Shown: in pieces, positions 27,347 to 35,589 of the stretch
Position numbering within the stretch: the stretch's first letter is position 1
How the letters are laid out: each line of letters begins with the position of its first letter
NCBI GenBank assembly: GCA_040396955.1
Contig: JBBAWX010000002.1
Location: 1-64,000 of the forward strand
From: UBA965 sp040396955
GTDB lineage: Bacteria > Chloroflexota > Chloroflexia > Chloroflexales > Roseiflexaceae
Reading direction: 5' to 3'
Length of the DNA: 64,000 nucleotides
Program-made: the position numbers and the translations under genes
The notes under the pieces: generated by a model
The model's input: only the letters and a program-made list of their open reading frames with translations
Told to the model about the DNA's origin: nothing
The model's database searches: none

Positions 27347-28188
27347 GACGGCACCTCATCTGCGTTGGTGTCAATCTGCAACACACCCGTCAAAATCCGC
27401 ACGATGCGCTCTTCGTTGAGTTGACTAATCATCTGCCCGTCATTGACAATCGTGATTGCCCCGGTCTCTTCGCTCACCACCAGCACCACCGCATCAGAAT
27501 GCTCAGTAATACCACGAGCCGCCCGATGGCGTGTGCCGTAGCGCCGCGCTCCGCCCATTTCTTCACTCAGTGGCAATACCACGTTGGCGGCCAAAATGCG
27601 CTCGCCACGGATGAGCACCGCCATATCGTGCAATGGCGCATTCGGATGAAAAATCGCCATCAACAACGGCACGCTGATGCGTGAATCCAAAAATACCCCG
27701 CGGTCGGCATATTCCTGCAAACCCACGTTGCGCTCAAAAACAATCAACGCTCCGATGTTTTGTTGTGACAACAACTGCGCTGCACGTGCCACCGTCTTGA
27801 CCATCTGCAACCGCGTATCGCTGGATGTCGGGCGGCGAAATTGCAACCACTGAAAACGGTTGGTCTGCCCCAACGACTCCACTAAGCGCCGCAACTCTGG
27901 TTGGAAGACCACGGGGATGGCGACAACCAGCGCAGGTTGCAAGACATTTTCAAAAATCCAGCGCATGGTGGTAAACGGTAATACCGATCCCAAAAACAAC
28001 ATCATCACCAAAATGACCGCGATCCCCTGCAACAACTGCACCGCTCGTGTGCCCCACAACGAGCGAAACAGCCAATAAAACATCAACGTGACTAACCCGA
28101 TATCGAGCCACGCTTGAATGTTTTGAATGGGGTTCAGGGCGCGCAACAAGCGCTGAATAATGTCCCAAATACTCGAATTGGTTAACAT
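27343..28188 (-). CDS. cdaA: Membrane diadenylate cyclase, CdaA-type, with altered DGA motif
   Basis: A 281-aa protein: three membrane segments (about 25-45, 52-68, 82-96) followed by a DAC domain (about 100-270). The RHR motif is intact (GTRHRAARGI, 218-227), as is SEETG (239-243). The DGA motif that shapes the ATP site reads LHDMAVLI, i.e. Asp188-Met189-Ala190, with Met replacing Gly. CdaA makes c-di-AMP from two ATP; the second messenger controls potassium and osmotic balance and wall homeostasis. ATG at 28188 has AGGGGAAG upstream. The gene is coupled to cdaR by a four-base overlap. Reduced or altered activity due to the substitution is possible. Confidence 0.88.
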   Translation of the reverse strand: MLTNSSIWDIIQRLLRALNPIQNIQAWLDIGLVTLMFYWLFRSLWGTRAVQLLQGIAVILVMMLFLGSVLPFTTMRWIFENVLQPALVVAIPVVFQPELRRLVESLGQTNRFQWLQFRRPTSSDTRLQMVKTVARAAQLLSQQNIGALIVFERNVGLQEYADRGVFLDSRISVPLLMAIFHPNAPLHDMAVLIRGERILAANVVLPLSEEMGGARRYGTRHRAARGITEHSDAVVLVVSEETGAITIVNDGQMISQLNEERIVRILTGVLQIDTNADEVPS

Positions 28189-28295
28189 ACACTCTTCCCC
28201 TCAGGTGCCCGCGTTTGTCACCTGTGGACTTACGACATATTGTAGCATGGATATTTCATATTGCCATGTGAGGGTACGCAGAGCCACCACGGATG

Positions 28296-29018
28296 TCAGA
28301 TTGAGCGCCGCCCGCGAGGTGCTTTGCGCCGTTGACTCATGGGCAGGCGGCGATAGTCTTCGCCATCCATGATAATCCACTCATCACAGACCGCACGATC
28401 GCTCATACGCGAAAAAATCCGTGGCTCGATGTCATCGGGGCGGCGGTTGCTCGTAAATACCGTTGGCAGTCGCCCATTGTAACGATGATTGATAATTTGA
28501 AACAGTTTTTCACGGGCCCAGGCCGTCGTATTCTCGGTACCGAGGTCATCAAGGATGAGCACCGCCGCATCACGAATCATCTCAAAGCGCTGGTCATACT
28601 GGACTTCGCTCTGCGGGCCAAACGTAGAGCGTAGATGATCGAGTAAATCGGGCACCACCGCAAAGAGCACCCGGTAGTTCTGTTTGAGGAGTTCATTGGC
28701 GATAGCACTCGCAAGGTGGGTTTTGCCCACGCCATAGTTGCCAAACAGCACCAACCATCCTTCGGGGCGCCGTGCGAATTCAATGGCACGCCGATAGGCA
28801 CGCATCACCCCACGCACATCGGCGTCGAAGGTCTCGAAGGTTTTATCTTGGAAGGCACTCAAGTTGCTCATTTCCAATAACTCTTCGGCCACGCGATGTT
28901 CGCGTTCGATGAGTTTGCAGCGGCAGGGAATGAGCATGCCAAAGCGCGGATGCCCGTAGGGCACCGCTTCTTTGTAATAACCGATTCCACCACACTCAGG
29001 ACATTGATTCGAGATCAC
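28296..29018 (-). CDS. DnaC/DnaI-like helicase-loader ATPase
   Basis: A 240-aa AAA+ ATPase. The N terminus carries a zinc-binding cluster (CPECGG, then CRCKL), followed by a helical region and an ATPase core with Walker A FGNYGVGKTHL, Walker B AVLILDDLGTE and sensor 1 TVFTSNR. This matches DnaI/DnaC loaders that place DnaB on DNA; IstB proteins are related, but no transposase is nearby. The GTG at 29018 is preferred, eight bases after GGAG. It follows dnaD- and dnaB-like genes on the same strand, as expected for a primosome operon. The last residues are Arg/Lys-rich. Confidence 0.85.
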   Translation of the reverse strand: MISNQCPECGGIGYYKEAVPYGHPRFGMLIPCRCKLIEREHRVAEELLEMSNLSAFQDKTFETFDADVRGVMRAYRRAIEFARRPEGWLVLFGNYGVGKTHLASAIANELLKQNYRVLFAVVPDLLDHLRSTFGPQSEVQYDQRFEMIRDAAVLILDDLGTENTTAWAREKLFQIINHRYNGRLPTVFTSNRRPDDIEPRIFSRMSDRAVCDEWIIMDGEDYRRLPMSQRRKAPRGRRSI

Positions 29019-29700
29019 TTGTATCACTCCCACGCCTGAACAAATCACCATATGCGCCGTTGGTATACTGCCCTACATCAATGCCATCTGCGGCGCGCTC
29101 ACCCCGGCCATCACGAGCCCAGCGGGCGAGTATTTTGGCCACATACCGCCATGAACGCACATTGGCCAACACCGCTTCACGCAACGCCTCTTGAATCCAC
29201 TCAATGGGATACTGCTGTGCCGCATGTTGGAGCTCCGCCAAAATCATCGGTGTTACCACACCAATGTGTTGCTCGTAGAGTGCCACCACCGTCGGCGGCG
29301 GTGTCTCCACTTGTGGTGGATCAATGATATTTTGCTCGGCACCCCACGCCGCATTACTTGCCGTGTTGGCCAAATACCAGTTGATTATGCGCCCATCACG
29401 GTCAGGTCGCGCCACATGCACCAAGGTGCCCCGCCGCACCGCCGCTGCCAATCCTTCACTGAGGAGATCGATGACCCGCCCATGGGGCACTGCGGCAAGC
29501 AGGCTCCGCTCTATCTCAGCATCCATGAGGAGCATTTCCCAGCTGACCCGCTTGGGGCGGGTGCTTTGGCGAGCCACCATCCCAAAAAAATGCAGGGTCA
29601 CTTTGAGCTCAACAAGGCTGGTAATCTGCGGGAGCAACCGCTCCACGAAATCAGCGGGCAAGGCCACTTGGCCGCTGCGCAAGTGTTGCTCGGGTGCCAT
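28996..29700 (-). CDS. DnaD-like replication initiation protein
   Basis: A 234-aa protein. The N-terminal part (about 1-110) resembles a DnaD winged-helix region (LVELKVTLHFFGMVARQ...VSWEMLL). The C-terminal DnaD_2 domain (about 140-200) includes LYEQHIGVVTPMILAELQ and VRSWRYVAKILARW, the usual YxxxIL-type ending. In Firmicutes DnaD remodels the origin and helps load DnaB. It may start at ATG 29700 or at TTG 29709, which overlaps the dnaB stop as TTGA. Its 3' end overlaps the loader gene by about 23 bases. Confidence 0.8.
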   Translation of the reverse strand: MAPEQHLRSGQVALPADFVERLLPQITSLVELKVTLHFFGMVARQSTRPKRVSWEMLLMDAEIERSLLAAVPHGRVIDLLSEGLAAAVRRGTLVHVARPDRDGRIINWYLANTASNAAWGAEQNIIDPPQVETPPPTVVALYEQHIGVVTPMILAELQHAAQQYPIEWIQEALREAVLANVRSWRYVAKILARWARDGRGERAADGIDVGQYTNGAYGDLFRRGSDTSDLESMS

Positions 29701-29705
29701 GGTCG

Positions 29706-31037
29706 TCAATACCCTTCAGGCGTGCGATACGTCAAATCTGAAAACCGTGTCGTCGCCGCGTCAAAGCGCATATTTACCACTCCAACCGGACCGTTACGGT
29801 GTTTGGCGATATGAATCTCAGCAATGCCTTTTTTATCGCTTTCTTTATTGTACAACTCGTCACGATAAATGAACATCACGATGTCGGCATCTTGCTCAAT
29901 TGAGCCGGATTCACGCAAGTCACTCAGCATCGGCACATGACTCTGCCGACCTTCGACGGCGCGTGAAAGTTGCGACAAGGCGATGACCGGCACGTTGAGT
30001 TCACGTGCCAACGCCTTCAGTCCCCGCGAGATTTCGCTGACCTCTTGGACACGATTTTCGCGGCCACGCCCGGTCATCAACTGCAAGTAGTCGATGATGA
30101 TAAGATCCACGCCGTGTTGCGATTGGAGCCGGCGTGCTTTGCTCCGGAGCTCCATGACGCTAATTCCCGGGGTATCTTCGATGTAAATCGGCGCCTGCGA
30201 CAAGCGCCCCATGGCTTCAAACACCACTTGGAGCTGATTGTCGGGCACCTGCCCCAAACGCAGGCGGTGCGTGTCGATTTGAGTTTCCATGGCAATGAGA
30301 CGCTGAATGAGTTGTTCGCGACCCATTTCCAAACTAAAGATGGCCACCGTATGCCGGTTGTACATGGCCACGTTATATGCCAAACTCATTGCGAATGAGG
30401 TCTTGCCAGTACCGGGACGAGCCGCCAAAATAATCAGGTCAGAGCGTTGCAGACCACCCGTAATCTGATCAAAATCACGGTACTTGGTTTGCACCCCCAT
30501 GATTTCGCCACGGTGCTCTTGGAGATAGGTCAGTTGCTCATAGTAACCATCTACCACGCTTTTAATGTGTACAAAATCCTGGGTCGAACGGCGCTGGGCA
30601 ATGTCAAACAACAACGCTTCGGCCCGGTCGATTGTTTCGTCGATTTCACTTTGTTCGTTGTACCCGAGAGCGGCAATCTGCCCACCCGTGGCAATCAAAC
30701 GCCGGAGTAGAGCGGTGCGTTCGACCGCCTTGGCGTAGTACTCGATGTGATACGAGGTAGGCACCGTGTCGATGAGTTCGTGGAGATACAACATGCCGCC
30801 CACCTGATCGAGTTGGCTCCGCCGCCGGAGCTCTTCGGTGACCATGGTGGTATCTGGCGGTACCCGGTTGTTGAAGCACGCCAACATGGCATCGTAGATG
30901 AGGGCATGTCGCTCCAAGTAAAAATACTCGGGCAGCACCCATGAGGCAATCGCAGCAAGTGCATCACGATTGAGGAGTATCGACCCAAGGGTCGATCGCT
31001 CCGCTTCAATGTTGTTGGGCAGGGTCGGCTGTGTCAT
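29706..31037 (-). CDS. dnaB: Replicative DNA helicase DnaB
   Basis: A 443-aa hexameric helicase of usual length. The N-terminal helical domain (NNIEAERSTLGSILLNRDAL) is followed by the RecA-type core with Walker A AARPGTGKTSFAMS, Walker B LIIIDYLQLM, the ALSQLSRAVEGR loop and the arginine-finger region SGSIEQDADIVMFIYRDE. No intein is present. ATG at 31037 is eight bases after GAGGAG. It is followed directly by the dnaD-like and loader genes, so helicase and loading proteins are made together. Confidence 0.97.
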   Translation of the reverse strand: MTQPTLPNNIEAERSTLGSILLNRDALAAIASWVLPEYFYLERHALIYDAMLACFNNRVPPDTTMVTEELRRRSQLDQVGGMLYLHELIDTVPTSYHIEYYAKAVERTALLRRLIATGGQIAALGYNEQSEIDETIDRAEALLFDIAQRRSTQDFVHIKSVVDGYYEQLTYLQEHRGEIMGVQTKYRDFDQITGGLQRSDLIILAARPGTGKTSFAMSLAYNVAMYNRHTVAIFSLEMGREQLIQRLIAMETQIDTHRLRLGQVPDNQLQVVFEAMGRLSQAPIYIEDTPGISVMELRSKARRLQSQHGVDLIIIDYLQLMTGRGRENRVQEVSEISRGLKALARELNVPVIALSQLSRAVEGRQSHVPMLSDLRESGSIEQDADIVMFIYRDELYNKESDKKGIAEIHIAKHRNGPVGVVNMRFDAATTRFSDLTYRTPEGY

Positions 31038-31141
31038 CCCCCGTGGCTCCTCACCATTTTTGTGATACCACAATCAAAGCAAATCCGCATGCTGGGATAT
31101 TGAATTTTCGAGAACAGACAGTGGTGAAAAGATGAAAACAA

Positions 31142-31180
31142 TGTGCCATGTCCATTGCCAAAACAACGAGACATGGCACA
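31142..31180 (-). terminator. Terminator after rplI
   Basis: Eleven-base arms (31142-31152 and 31170-31180) around a 17-base loop, followed on the minus strand by TTGTTTTC. It lies 25 bp past the rplI stop and 104 bp before the dnaB start, so dnaB probably has its own promoter in between or depends on read-through. Confidence 0.65.
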
Positions 31181-31205
31181 GAACACGCCCAACCATCCCC
31201 AAGAA

Positions 31206-31670
31206 TTACTCGGTGATGGCAGTCACAACAACCTTGATGGTAGCAACAACACCGGCCATGACACGGTACGACACATCGAATTCACCCACGCGCTTGATGG
31301 GTTCGTCGAGAATCACGTGGCGACGGTCGATTTCGACCCCGAGAGCCGCATGCAACTTGCCAGCAATATCGGTCGCAGTCACGGAACCGAACAACCGGTC
31401 GCCTTCGCCAGCACGCTCGCTGAACGACAAGGTCACGCCGGCAATACGCTGTGCGAGCACTTCGGCATCGGCCCGTAGCGCGGCTTCACGCTTGCGCTGA
31501 GCCTGCAAACGCTCTTCGGCCTGCTTGATGGCTCCTCGGGTGGCGACAATGGCCATCCCTTTGGGCAACAAATAGTTGCGCCCGTATCCACCAGAAACTT
31601 CTTTGATTTCACCGGCTGCACCAAGCATGTCTACGTCTTGGGTCAGCAACACCTTCATCTTTGTCGCCAC
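31206..31670 (-). CDS. rplI: 50S ribosomal protein L9
   Basis: A 154-aa L9 with the N-terminal RNA-binding domain (KVLLTQDVDMLGAAGEIKEVSGGYGRNYLLPKGMAI), the long connecting helix (about 45-80) and the C-terminal domain (SVTATDIAGKL..., RRHVILDEPIKRVGEFDV). The GTG at 31670 has AAGGAG six bases upstream, giving a product beginning MATKMKVLLTQ. An ATG at 31658 is closer to the usual family start but is 17 bases from that ribosome site. rplI next to dnaB is a common arrangement. Confidence 0.96.
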   Translation of the reverse strand: MATKMKVLLTQDVDMLGAAGEIKEVSGGYGRNYLLPKGMAIVATRGAIKQAEERLQAQRKREAALRADAEVLAQRIAGVTLSFSERAGEGDRLFGSVTATDIAGKLHAALGVEIDRRHVILDEPIKRVGEFDVSYRVMAGVVATIKVVVTAITE

Positions 31671-31873
31671 AATTGGCTCCTTGCTCACAAACGACATCGG
31701 CATGTGCAGGGCAGATACCGATGACACGCAGACGGGAAACCCCGCAGTTGAAATAACACGCTCATAGCATATTACCACAGGCATGGCAGAGGGTCAAACG
31801 CAGGAGGGCAAGACATGTCAGCTCGCTCGATATACAATACATCTCGAGGCACCACACAAAAGGGGCATCCGTG

Positions 31874-33433
31874 ATGGCATCTGACACCATCAGTCACACA
31901 CTTGCGACAATCACATTACCACCGACACTGCCAGCGTTGCTTGCACAACTCAACGCCCTCACCCCACCACTCGCGGTCGTTGTTGCCCTGAGCGGTCGGG
32001 CACTTGGGGTGGCTGATACGACCACTATCGCCCACGCCCAGGCGCTCGGGCATACCCAATGTACGCCGGCTCTTCATCTGTGGCCACTCCCGGGGCGAAT
32101 CAAACCGGTCATCTGCATCTATGGCGCATGGAATGTCTTGCGGCACGACCGTAGGTATGTGGCGCGGCCCACACAACCATACCCGCACACCACGGTGGCG
32201 TGGGATGCCATCACCCAACTACTTGATGCCCCTGTTATTCCCATCATCCAACACATCTGCGGCGTGGCCCAGGCCAACCAGAGCACACTGTACATGGTTG
32301 GCGGTGCAGCCCGTAGCGTCTACGATCGCCAACCGATTCACGATTTAGATCTGGCACTGCATGGGAACGTGCCGGTTGTGGCTGCTACCGTGGCCGCACA
32401 ACTGGGTGGGACACTTATCACCCATGGTCCATTTGGCACCGCAAGTATTGACATGCCGAATGCAACGGAACACGTTGGCATCACGCGCCTTGACCTCATT
32501 CCCACGCGACGTGAGCACTATGCCCGGGCTGGAGCATTACCCACAGTGGTAGAGACGGATATCACCGCTGATACACAGCGCCGTGACATCAGCATCAACG
32601 CTATCGCCATCGAACTACGTGTCGGTGCTGACTGCCCGGTGTATGACCCTTTTGATGGCCGGCACGACCTGTACCATCGCCACCTGCACCTGCTCCACCC
32701 GTTGAGTTTTTGTGACGACCCGACACGGATTATCCGCGTGGCACGCCTAGTGGAGCGGCTCCAACTCCAGCCCCGACGCACCCTGGCCCGTGTGGTGCAG
32801 GCCACCATGGCGCATCATCACCTGCATGTGGTGTCGCATCAGCGTTGGTACCAAGAAATCACCAAGACACTCCAAGAACACGATCCCGTACCAGCCCTGG
32901 CCCGACTCTGGCACTGGAAGTTCTGGAAATCGCTCCACCCTGCGTTTGATGTGCATCCCCATCACTACCAACATCTTGCCCGGGTACCACTCCCCTATCG
33001 CCTCGTGGCATGGCTCTGGTACGCACCTACTCCCGCACTTCTCGCACTCCTACAGACGTGGAGTATGCTACCACGCACCCTGCGCGATATGCCCGCTCTC
33101 AAAGCGCAGCTGGCAGCCATCAATCAAGAGCCAGGCATCCGTCCCAGCCAGCTCATGCACCGCATCGGCGAGTACGACCGCGCCATGCTTCATGCTATCG
33201 GCATTGGCGATCCGGCAGTGGCAAGGCTGGCCAACCACCTCGACACCATTGCCGCGCGCACCCCTCCTCTGCACATCAACGGACACGACATTATCGCAAT
33301 CGGGATAGGTGCTGGCCCAGCCGTGAAACGCGCGCTCCAGGCGTTACACGTCGCCTTGTACGATGGGGAGTGCACTGCGCAGACACGCACCGAGCAAATG
33401 GCGTGGGTCCATCGTCATTTTGGACCCACCTAA
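31874..33433 (+). CDS. tRNA nucleotidyltransferase / poly(A) polymerase family protein with N-terminal extension
   Basis: A 519-aa protein. The class II nucleotidyltransferase head begins near residue 138 with YMVGGAARSVYDR and the metal pair DLDLAL (157-162), followed by FGTASID, RDISINAIAIELR, DPFDGRHDL and a DPTRIIRVARLVERL neck helix; these are the ordered motifs of CCA-adding enzymes and poly(A) polymerases. About 130 residues precede the head and are not part of the usual family fold; I do not recognise them. No HD phosphohydrolase domain is visible in the C-terminal part. CCA addition is the most likely role, but A-adding specificity is possible. An AGGGG site lies eight bases before ATG 31874; GTG 31871 is an alternative. 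Confidence 0.85.
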   Translation: MASDTISHTLATITLPPTLPALLAQLNALTPPLAVVVALSGRALGVADTTTIAHAQALGHTQCTPALHLWPLPGRIKPVICIYGAWNVLRHDRRYVARPTQPYPHTTVAWDAITQLLDAPVIPIIQHICGVAQANQSTLYMVGGAARSVYDRQPIHDLDLALHGNVPVVAATVAAQLGGTLITHGPFGTASIDMPNATEHVGITRLDLIPTRREHYARAGALPTVVETDITADTQRRDISINAIAIELRVGADCPVYDPFDGRHDLYHRHLHLLHPLSFCDDPTRIIRVARLVERLQLQPRRTLARVVQATMAHHHLHVVSHQRWYQEITKTLQEHDPVPALARLWHWKFWKSLHPAFDVHPHHYQHLARVPLPYRLVAWLWYAPTPALLALLQTWSMLPRTLRDMPALKAQLAAINQEPGIRPSQLMHRIGEYDRAMLHAIGIGDPAVARLANHLDTIAARTPPLHINGHDIIAIGIGAGPAVKRALQALHVALYDGECTAQTRTEQMAWVHRHFGPT

Positions 33434-33452
33434 TCAGCACCTTGGCGTGTGG

Positions 33453-33482
33453 TTGCCATATCGGCAAACCGCATGCTATAAT
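33453..33482 (+). promoter_or_regulatory. Promoter of the 50-aa/608-aa/HEAT gene cluster
   Basis: TTGCCA (33453-33458), an 18-bp spacer and TATAAT (33477-33482), with an extended TGC before the -10. It lies 45 bp upstream of the 50-aa gene and just past the nucleotidyltransferase stop, so it likely begins a new transcript. Confidence 0.65.
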
Positions 33483-33526
33483 TAAAGACTAAAATGCTTA
33501 TCAGTCACACTGAGGGGATAGCACAC

Positions 33527-33679
33527 ATGGACGGGAAACCAATGTTGTTCGGAGAAACGGGGCTCGAAGCCCTACTCGATCTCCTGCGCGAAGCCGGCAC
33601 TCCCCAAGACATCGCATGGGTGGCCGAGCAATACATCGAAATTTTGCGTAAAGAGGCACAAACGGAGGAGCAAGAATGA
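33527..33679 (+). CDS. Small acidic helical protein (50 aa), unknown function
   Basis: A 50-aa product with no hydrophobic span. After a short N terminus (MDGKPMLFGETG) it is predicted to be two helices (LEALLDLLREAGTPQDIAWVA and the C-terminal EQYIEILRKEAQTEEQE). GAGGGG lies nine bases before ATG 33527. The stop overlaps the ATG of the following 608-aa gene (ATGA), implying linked translation and possibly a physical partner. I do not recognise the family. Confidence 0.7.
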   Translation: MDGKPMLFGETGLEALLDLLREAGTPQDIAWVAEQYIEILRKEAQTEEQE

Positions 33680-35502
33680 CGGATCAGATTACCTTCAAGG
33701 GCACCCCTGCGGAGCGCACTCTTGCGGAGCAGATTCATGAAGTGCTGCGTCTGCAAGGGATGTTCTTTCCGGTTGATGCGCCTGTGCGTCAGCTCCTCGG
33801 CAACCTGGTCGCATATTTCGCACAACGTCGCAATGAATCACCAGAAAAGACGCGTGGGGATGTTGCGGCTGCCATCAACGCCAACCCCGAACTTTTCATC
33901 CAAGAAGTACAAGACGAAGATGTGATGATTATCACCGGGCGCCGTGGCGCATATATCCAACCCAAGGTGGATCGTTCACACAGTTTGGCCACGCGATTTT
34001 ATGAGCCGGTCAACCCACTCCCGATCGACGACATCAGCGTGGTCATTACCACGACCCGTCCAGTGCTCCCCAAAATCGACCCTGTGTTCGTCTCTGACTA
34101 CTGGTTGAACGGTGGTGTGAGTACCGATGTCGAGATCGAGGGCGACACCATCATCCCAGCTGACGACTTGCCGTATGTGGCAAGCACCGAAGGTGAAAAT
34201 GCCCTCATCGGCCAAACGCCTCGTCGGCGTAGCAACCAGATGCGCATCAACCTGCCCCAAGGGATTAGCATTGATTTGGCACAATCGACCGATCACATCA
34301 TGGCGCTCAGCGGTGATGAGATTGTGTCAGCGTTGCGTGCCACACTAGAAAAAGACCCCTACGAGCGCTTTGCTGTCTTTGCAGACATGGTGGCTGCCAA
34401 GCAAGACGTGCGTAGTTTCGGCAAAAACGAAATCCGCTCAATCGTTGACTACATCGAAAACGAAGTCGGTGCTCCCGTCGAAGACAAAGACATCTTGGTG
34501 CACGTGATGCGCGTTTCGGCACGAGCGGTTGATTTCGAACAACAGCTCTTTGCCCTCAACTACCGCTTGCACAAGGACCTGGAATTTGTCGGTGTCCCCG
34601 GGGTCTACATGTGGGCCACACGCAAATTGCTCGACAAGATGAGTGCCAATCGACGGTTCAAGGCGAGTGACATGGGTTCCCTGTTTGGGTATCTCGAAGA
34701 GGGTCTCGACGACAGCGTGGCAGTAGATTCCATTGAGCAGATTCAGAGCCGTGGGTATGTATCACATACGCTGAGTTTCTTTGAGTGGGATTACGGCGTT
34801 TTGCCGCTCAACCGTGCCTTGGCCGCTATTTTGCCAGCACCGATTGTCAGTCGCCAAAACACGGCGGTCATCCGCGTCGAAGTGCCGCAGTTGCCTGGGT
34901 TCCACTTCGACATCAGCGTCCGCTTCCCGATGAGCGGGCGGGGCGGCTGGTTGCAAGGATTTGACTCGTTCTTCCAAGATCAAGAAATCCTCGCGCCGGG
35001 TGCTACCATCACACTCAAGCGCACCGGTGTCGCCAATGTCATTCAGTTGTCGTTCAGTGAAGCCGATCAGCGCATCGAATCCTTGCTGTACGTCGATGAC
35101 TCCAAGAAAAAGAGTAAATTCGCCTTCCGCGAATACAGCTTTGCCTGTGAAGTGGAAGAAGAGTTGCTCACCACGCAATCGGCCATTGGACGCATCCGGC
35201 GCATTAAGTTTTTGGAGCTCTCAGAACGCCGCAACATGCAGAGTCTCGTCGAGCGCATTTTCGAGGCTTTCGGCGATGAAGTAGGCACCCGTCAGGCTCC
35301 CGCCTACCAACTCAGCTTTGAGCAGCTCTACTTGGTGACATCGGCCTACCGCAGTGTGTCACGTGATTTCTTGCGCGACACATTGACCACGCACACCAAC
35401 TGCCAGCTGGTCAATCACACCGCTGGTCTGTGGAGTTGCCGCATTGACCCCAACACGGAGGCTCAGCGCGATGACGCCCAATACGACGACGAAGACGAAT
35501 AA
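33676..35502 (+). CDS. Uncharacterised 608-aa protein with possible N-terminal winged helix
   Basis: No family is recognised. Residues about 5-95 (TLAEQIHEVLRLQGMFFPVD... to DVMIITGRRGAYIQPKVD) could be a winged-helix or HARE-like fold, a tentative reading. The rest is soluble, mixed alpha/beta, without signal peptide, membrane span or obvious catalytic motif. The C terminus is acidic (DDAQYDDEDE). The even composition and codon use match neighbouring genes, arguing for a resident gene. It overlaps the 50-aa gene by four bases and is followed after 87 bp by a HEAT-repeat gene that also ends in an acidic run. Confidence 0.75.
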   Translation: MTDQITFKGTPAERTLAEQIHEVLRLQGMFFPVDAPVRQLLGNLVAYFAQRRNESPEKTRGDVAAAINANPELFIQEVQDEDVMIITGRRGAYIQPKVDRSHSLATRFYEPVNPLPIDDISVVITTTRPVLPKIDPVFVSDYWLNGGVSTDVEIEGDTIIPADDLPYVASTEGENALIGQTPRRRSNQMRINLPQGISIDLAQSTDHIMALSGDEIVSALRATLEKDPYERFAVFADMVAAKQDVRSFGKNEIRSIVDYIENEVGAPVEDKDILVHVMRVSARAVDFEQQLFALNYRLHKDLEFVGVPGVYMWATRKLLDKMSANRRFKASDMGSLFGYLEEGLDDSVAVDSIEQIQSRGYVSHTLSFFEWDYGVLPLNRALAAILPAPIVSRQNTAVIRVEVPQLPGFHFDISVRFPMSGRGGWLQGFDSFFQDQEILAPGATITLKRTGVANVIQLSFSEADQRIESLLYVDDSKKKSKFAFREYSFACEVEEELLTTQSAIGRIRRIKFLELSERRNMQSLVERIFEAFGDEVGTRQAPAYQLSFEQLYLVTSAYRSVSRDFLRDTLTTHTNCQLVNHTAGLWSCRIDPNTEAQRDDAQYDDEDE

Positions 35503-35533
35503 TCTTCGTTGCCCACGGATTCCACGTTTGTAC

Positions 35534-35564
35534 CGAGGGGAAGAGCACCATGCTCAACCCCTCG
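35534..35564 (+). terminator. Hairpin between the 608-aa and HEAT genes
   Basis: CGAGGGG (35534-35540) pairs with CCCCTCG (35558-35564), with an inner GAGC/GCTC stem separated by A.A mismatches. Only a short pyrimidine run (TTCCT) follows. It may attenuate, or may protect the upstream message. Confidence 0.4.
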
Positions 35565-35589
35565 TTCCTATCAGCCACGAGGTAGCCAC

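Noticed and set aside
28296..29018. IstB-type transposition ATPase (IS21 remnant)
   Set aside because: No transposase or terminal repeats are present, and the neighbours dnaB and dnaD-like support a helicase loader.
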